Assembly: GCA_964603125.1 (NCBI GenBank)
Contig: CAZRUA010000032.1
Location: 1-32,945 of the forward strand
Length of the DNA stretch: 32,945 bases
From: CAZRUA01 sp964603125
GTDB taxonomy: Bacteria > Bacteroidota > Bacteroidia > B-17B0 > Aurantibacillaceae
Direction of reading: 5' to 3'
Each line of letters begins with the position of its first letter. Within the stretch, counting starts at the first letter, position 1. The translations under genes were made by a program, and so were the position numbers. The notes below the pieces were generated by a model. It saw only the letters and a program-made list of their open reading frames with translations, was not told the DNA's origin and made no database searches. Shown in pieces: positions 31,408 to 32,945 of this stretch.

Positions 31408-32945
31408 ATGTCATTTAAAAATTTTTCATCAATAGCATTGTTTTTTGCATGCGGTTCTTTGTTAGCACAAAACATTAAAAATAATCCGGCTTCTAATCAC
31501 GGTAATAAGTTTGAGCAATTAGGAACTATTTTGCCAACAGCAAATGACTACCGAACAGCTTCAGGTGCACCTGGTAGCCAATATTGGCAGCAAAAAGCTA
31601 ATTATGATATTGACGCAACTTTGGATGAAAAAACGCAAACTATTACCGGAAAAGAGTTAATTACTTATATCAATAATTCTCCTGATAAACTAACTTATTT
31701 ATGGTTGCAATTAGATGAAAATCAGCACGATCCAAATGCTGAAAGCAATTATTTTGATGGAAATAAAATTTATAAACCTTATGATGAAGCAACTGTTAAT
31801 GCATTAGATGTTAAAACAGCTTTAAACGGATTAGGTGAGCAAATTTTAGCTGTTACTACTGATTTAGGTGTTCCATTAAAATATACAATCAATCAAACTA
31901 TGATGCGCGTTGATTTGCCAAAAGCTTTAGCTCCAAAAGCATCAGTTAAATTTATTGTTAAATGGAAATATAAAATGAGTAATCGAATGGTTACTGGTGG
32001 CCGCGGCGGTTACGAATTTTTTCCTGAAGATGGAAATTACTTATTTACAGTAACTCAATGGTATCCGCGTATGTGCGTGTATAGTGATTTTCATGGATGG
32101 CAAAACAAACAATTTACTGGGCGAGGAGAATTTGCTTTAGCTTTTGGAAACTTTAAAGTTAAAATGACAGTTCCTGCTGATCATTTGGTTTGTGCAACTG
32201 GTGAATGTACTAATTATGCTCAAGTTTTAAATGCAAAACAATTGGCTCGTTACACAAAAGCAACTACAAACTTTAATGATGTTACTGAAGTAGTTACCTT
32301 AGATGAGTGCACAGCGGCAGAGAAAACAAAGGCAACAGCTACTAAAACTTGGATTTTTAAAGCTGATAGTGTTCGTGATTTTGCTTGGGGTTCATCACGT
32401 AAATTTATGTGGGATGCAATGCCAATTAAAGTTGGAGCAAAGAAAACAATGTGCATGAGTTTTTATGCAAAAGAGGCACATGGTTTATACCGCAAGTATT
32501 CAACTAAAACAGTTGCTCATACTATTAAAACCTATTCAAAATATACTATTCCTTATCCATACCCAGTAGCACAAAGTATTGAAGCTGCAAACGGAATGGA
32601 GTACCCTATGATTTGCTTCAACTTTGGCAGAACTGAAAAAGATGGTACTTACTCTGAAGCAACTAAATATGGTATGTTGGGTGTAATTATACATGAAGTT
32701 GGACATAATTTCTTCCCAATGATTATTAATAGCGATGAACGCCAATGGAGTTGGATGGATGAAGGTTTGAACACATTCGTACAATTTTTAACGGAGCAGG
32801 AGTTTGATAACAATTATCCTTCTAATCGTGGACCAGCGCATAAAATGGTGGATTACTTTAGATTGCCAAAAGACCAGTTAGAGCCAATTATGACGAATAG
32901 CGAAAACATCAATAATTTTGGAGCAAACGCGTATGGAAAACCAGC
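31408..32945 (+). CDS. M1-family metallopeptidase, N-terminal 512 residues (cut by the window end)
   Basis: The frame is open from ATG 31408 to the end of the window. A signal peptide is visible (MSFKNFSSIALFFACGSLLAQ). The zinc ligands are His429 and His433 (HEVGHNFFP) and Glu452 (WMDEGLN), with exactly 18 residues between the second histidine and the glutamate. Glu430 is the base. The exopeptidase-type motif is GMEYPMI at 396-402. The N-terminal domain has YDIDATLDEKTQTITGKELITYINNS, typical of M1 peptidases. Residues 230-330 hold an extra region between the beta domain and the catalytic domain. It follows the HupE-like gene by 2 bases. Whether it ends in a T9SS domain cannot be seen. Confidence 0.95.
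   Translation, partial: MSFKNFSSIALFFACGSLLAQNIKNNPASNHGNKFEQLGTILPTANDYRTASGAPGSQYWQQKANYDIDATLDEKTQTITGKELITYINNSPDKLTYLWLQLDENQHDPNAESNYFDGNKIYKPYDEATVNALDVKTALNGLGEQILAVTTDLGVPLKYTINQTMMRVDLPKALAPKASVKFIVKWKYKMSNRMVTGGRGGYEFFPEDGNYLFTVTQWYPRMCVYSDFHGWQNKQFTGRGEFALAFGNFKVKMTVPADHLVCATGECTNYAQVLNAKQLARYTKATTNFNDVTEVVTLDECTAAEKTKATATKTWIFKADSVRDFAWGSSRKFMWDAMPIKVGAKKTMCMSFYAKEAHGLYRKYSTKTVAHTIKTYSKYTIPYPYPVAQSIEAANGMEYPMICFNFGRTEKDGTYSEATKYGMLGVIIHEVGHNFFPMIINSDERQWSWMDEGLNTFVQFLTEQEFDNNYPSNRGPAHKMVDYFRLPKDQLEPIMTNSENINNFGANAYGKP

Overview
The window reads as a scaffold from a low-GC member of the Bacteroidota (class Bacteroidia or a near relative; order not determined). Three things point there. 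Three secreted proteins carry N-terminal signal peptides, and all three end in type IX secretion (T9SS, Por) type A sorting domains. Several intergenic regions hold TAnnTTTG boxes, the -7 element of Bacteroidota promoters, some paired with an upstream TTG or TTTG. Many other proteins belong to families typical of this phylum (DUF6702, the HdrC/HdrB-like pair with MCE, the short protein mislabelled 'ABC transporter ATPase'). A run of 100 Ns at 3184-3283 shows this is a scaffold with an unresolved tandem repeat.

Layout. 1-2403: the C-terminal half of a thiolase, an SH3/NlpC-P60 cell wall peptidase and an FkbM-type methyltransferase, all on the + strand. 2514-6957: one very long T9SS-exported protein with six tandem 137-residue beta-sandwich-like units; the N gap lies inside it and breaks its frame artificially. 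11065-6966 (- strand): a five-gene operon of MCE/MlaD protein, membrane cytochrome b/4Fe-4S protein (HdrC-like), HAD-like phosphatase, CCG-domain iron-sulfur protein (HdrB-like) and a short conserved protein. 11276-12413: rhomboid protease and a Rieske ferredoxin in overlapping frames. 12490-19072: an accessory-looking block with a 1135-residue exported MORN-repeat protein, a translationally coupled exported YD-like protein and a KAP-family P-loop NTPase, closed by a clear terminator. 19142-21451 (- strand): a second T9SS protein with four cysteine-containing repeats. 21573-24406: a divergent acyl-CoA ligase (-) and HldD heptose epimerase (+). 24428-28491: T9SS M1 peptidase, scramblase-like protein, site-2 protease. 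29549-28497 (- strand): PTPS/QueD-like protein plus GTP cyclohydrolase I. 29686-32945: a membrane protein, DUF6702 protein, HupE/UreJ-2 protein and the first 512 residues of another M1 metallopeptidase.

How the genes fit together. Fatty acid metabolism recurs: thiolase, long-chain acyl-CoA ligase, and an HdrC-like plus HdrB-like pair whose combined domain order matches the single-chain ETF:menaquinone oxidoreductase (EMO), so it could pass beta-oxidation electrons to menaquinone (inference). The MCE protein, scramblase-like protein and HldD fit envelope lipid and LPS upkeep. The cell surface is served by at least three T9SS cargo proteins and several proteases. The least explained part is the MORN/YD/KAP block. 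I found no tRNA, rRNA, CRISPR array, transposase or phage gene, and no stretch over 300 bases lacks a gene.
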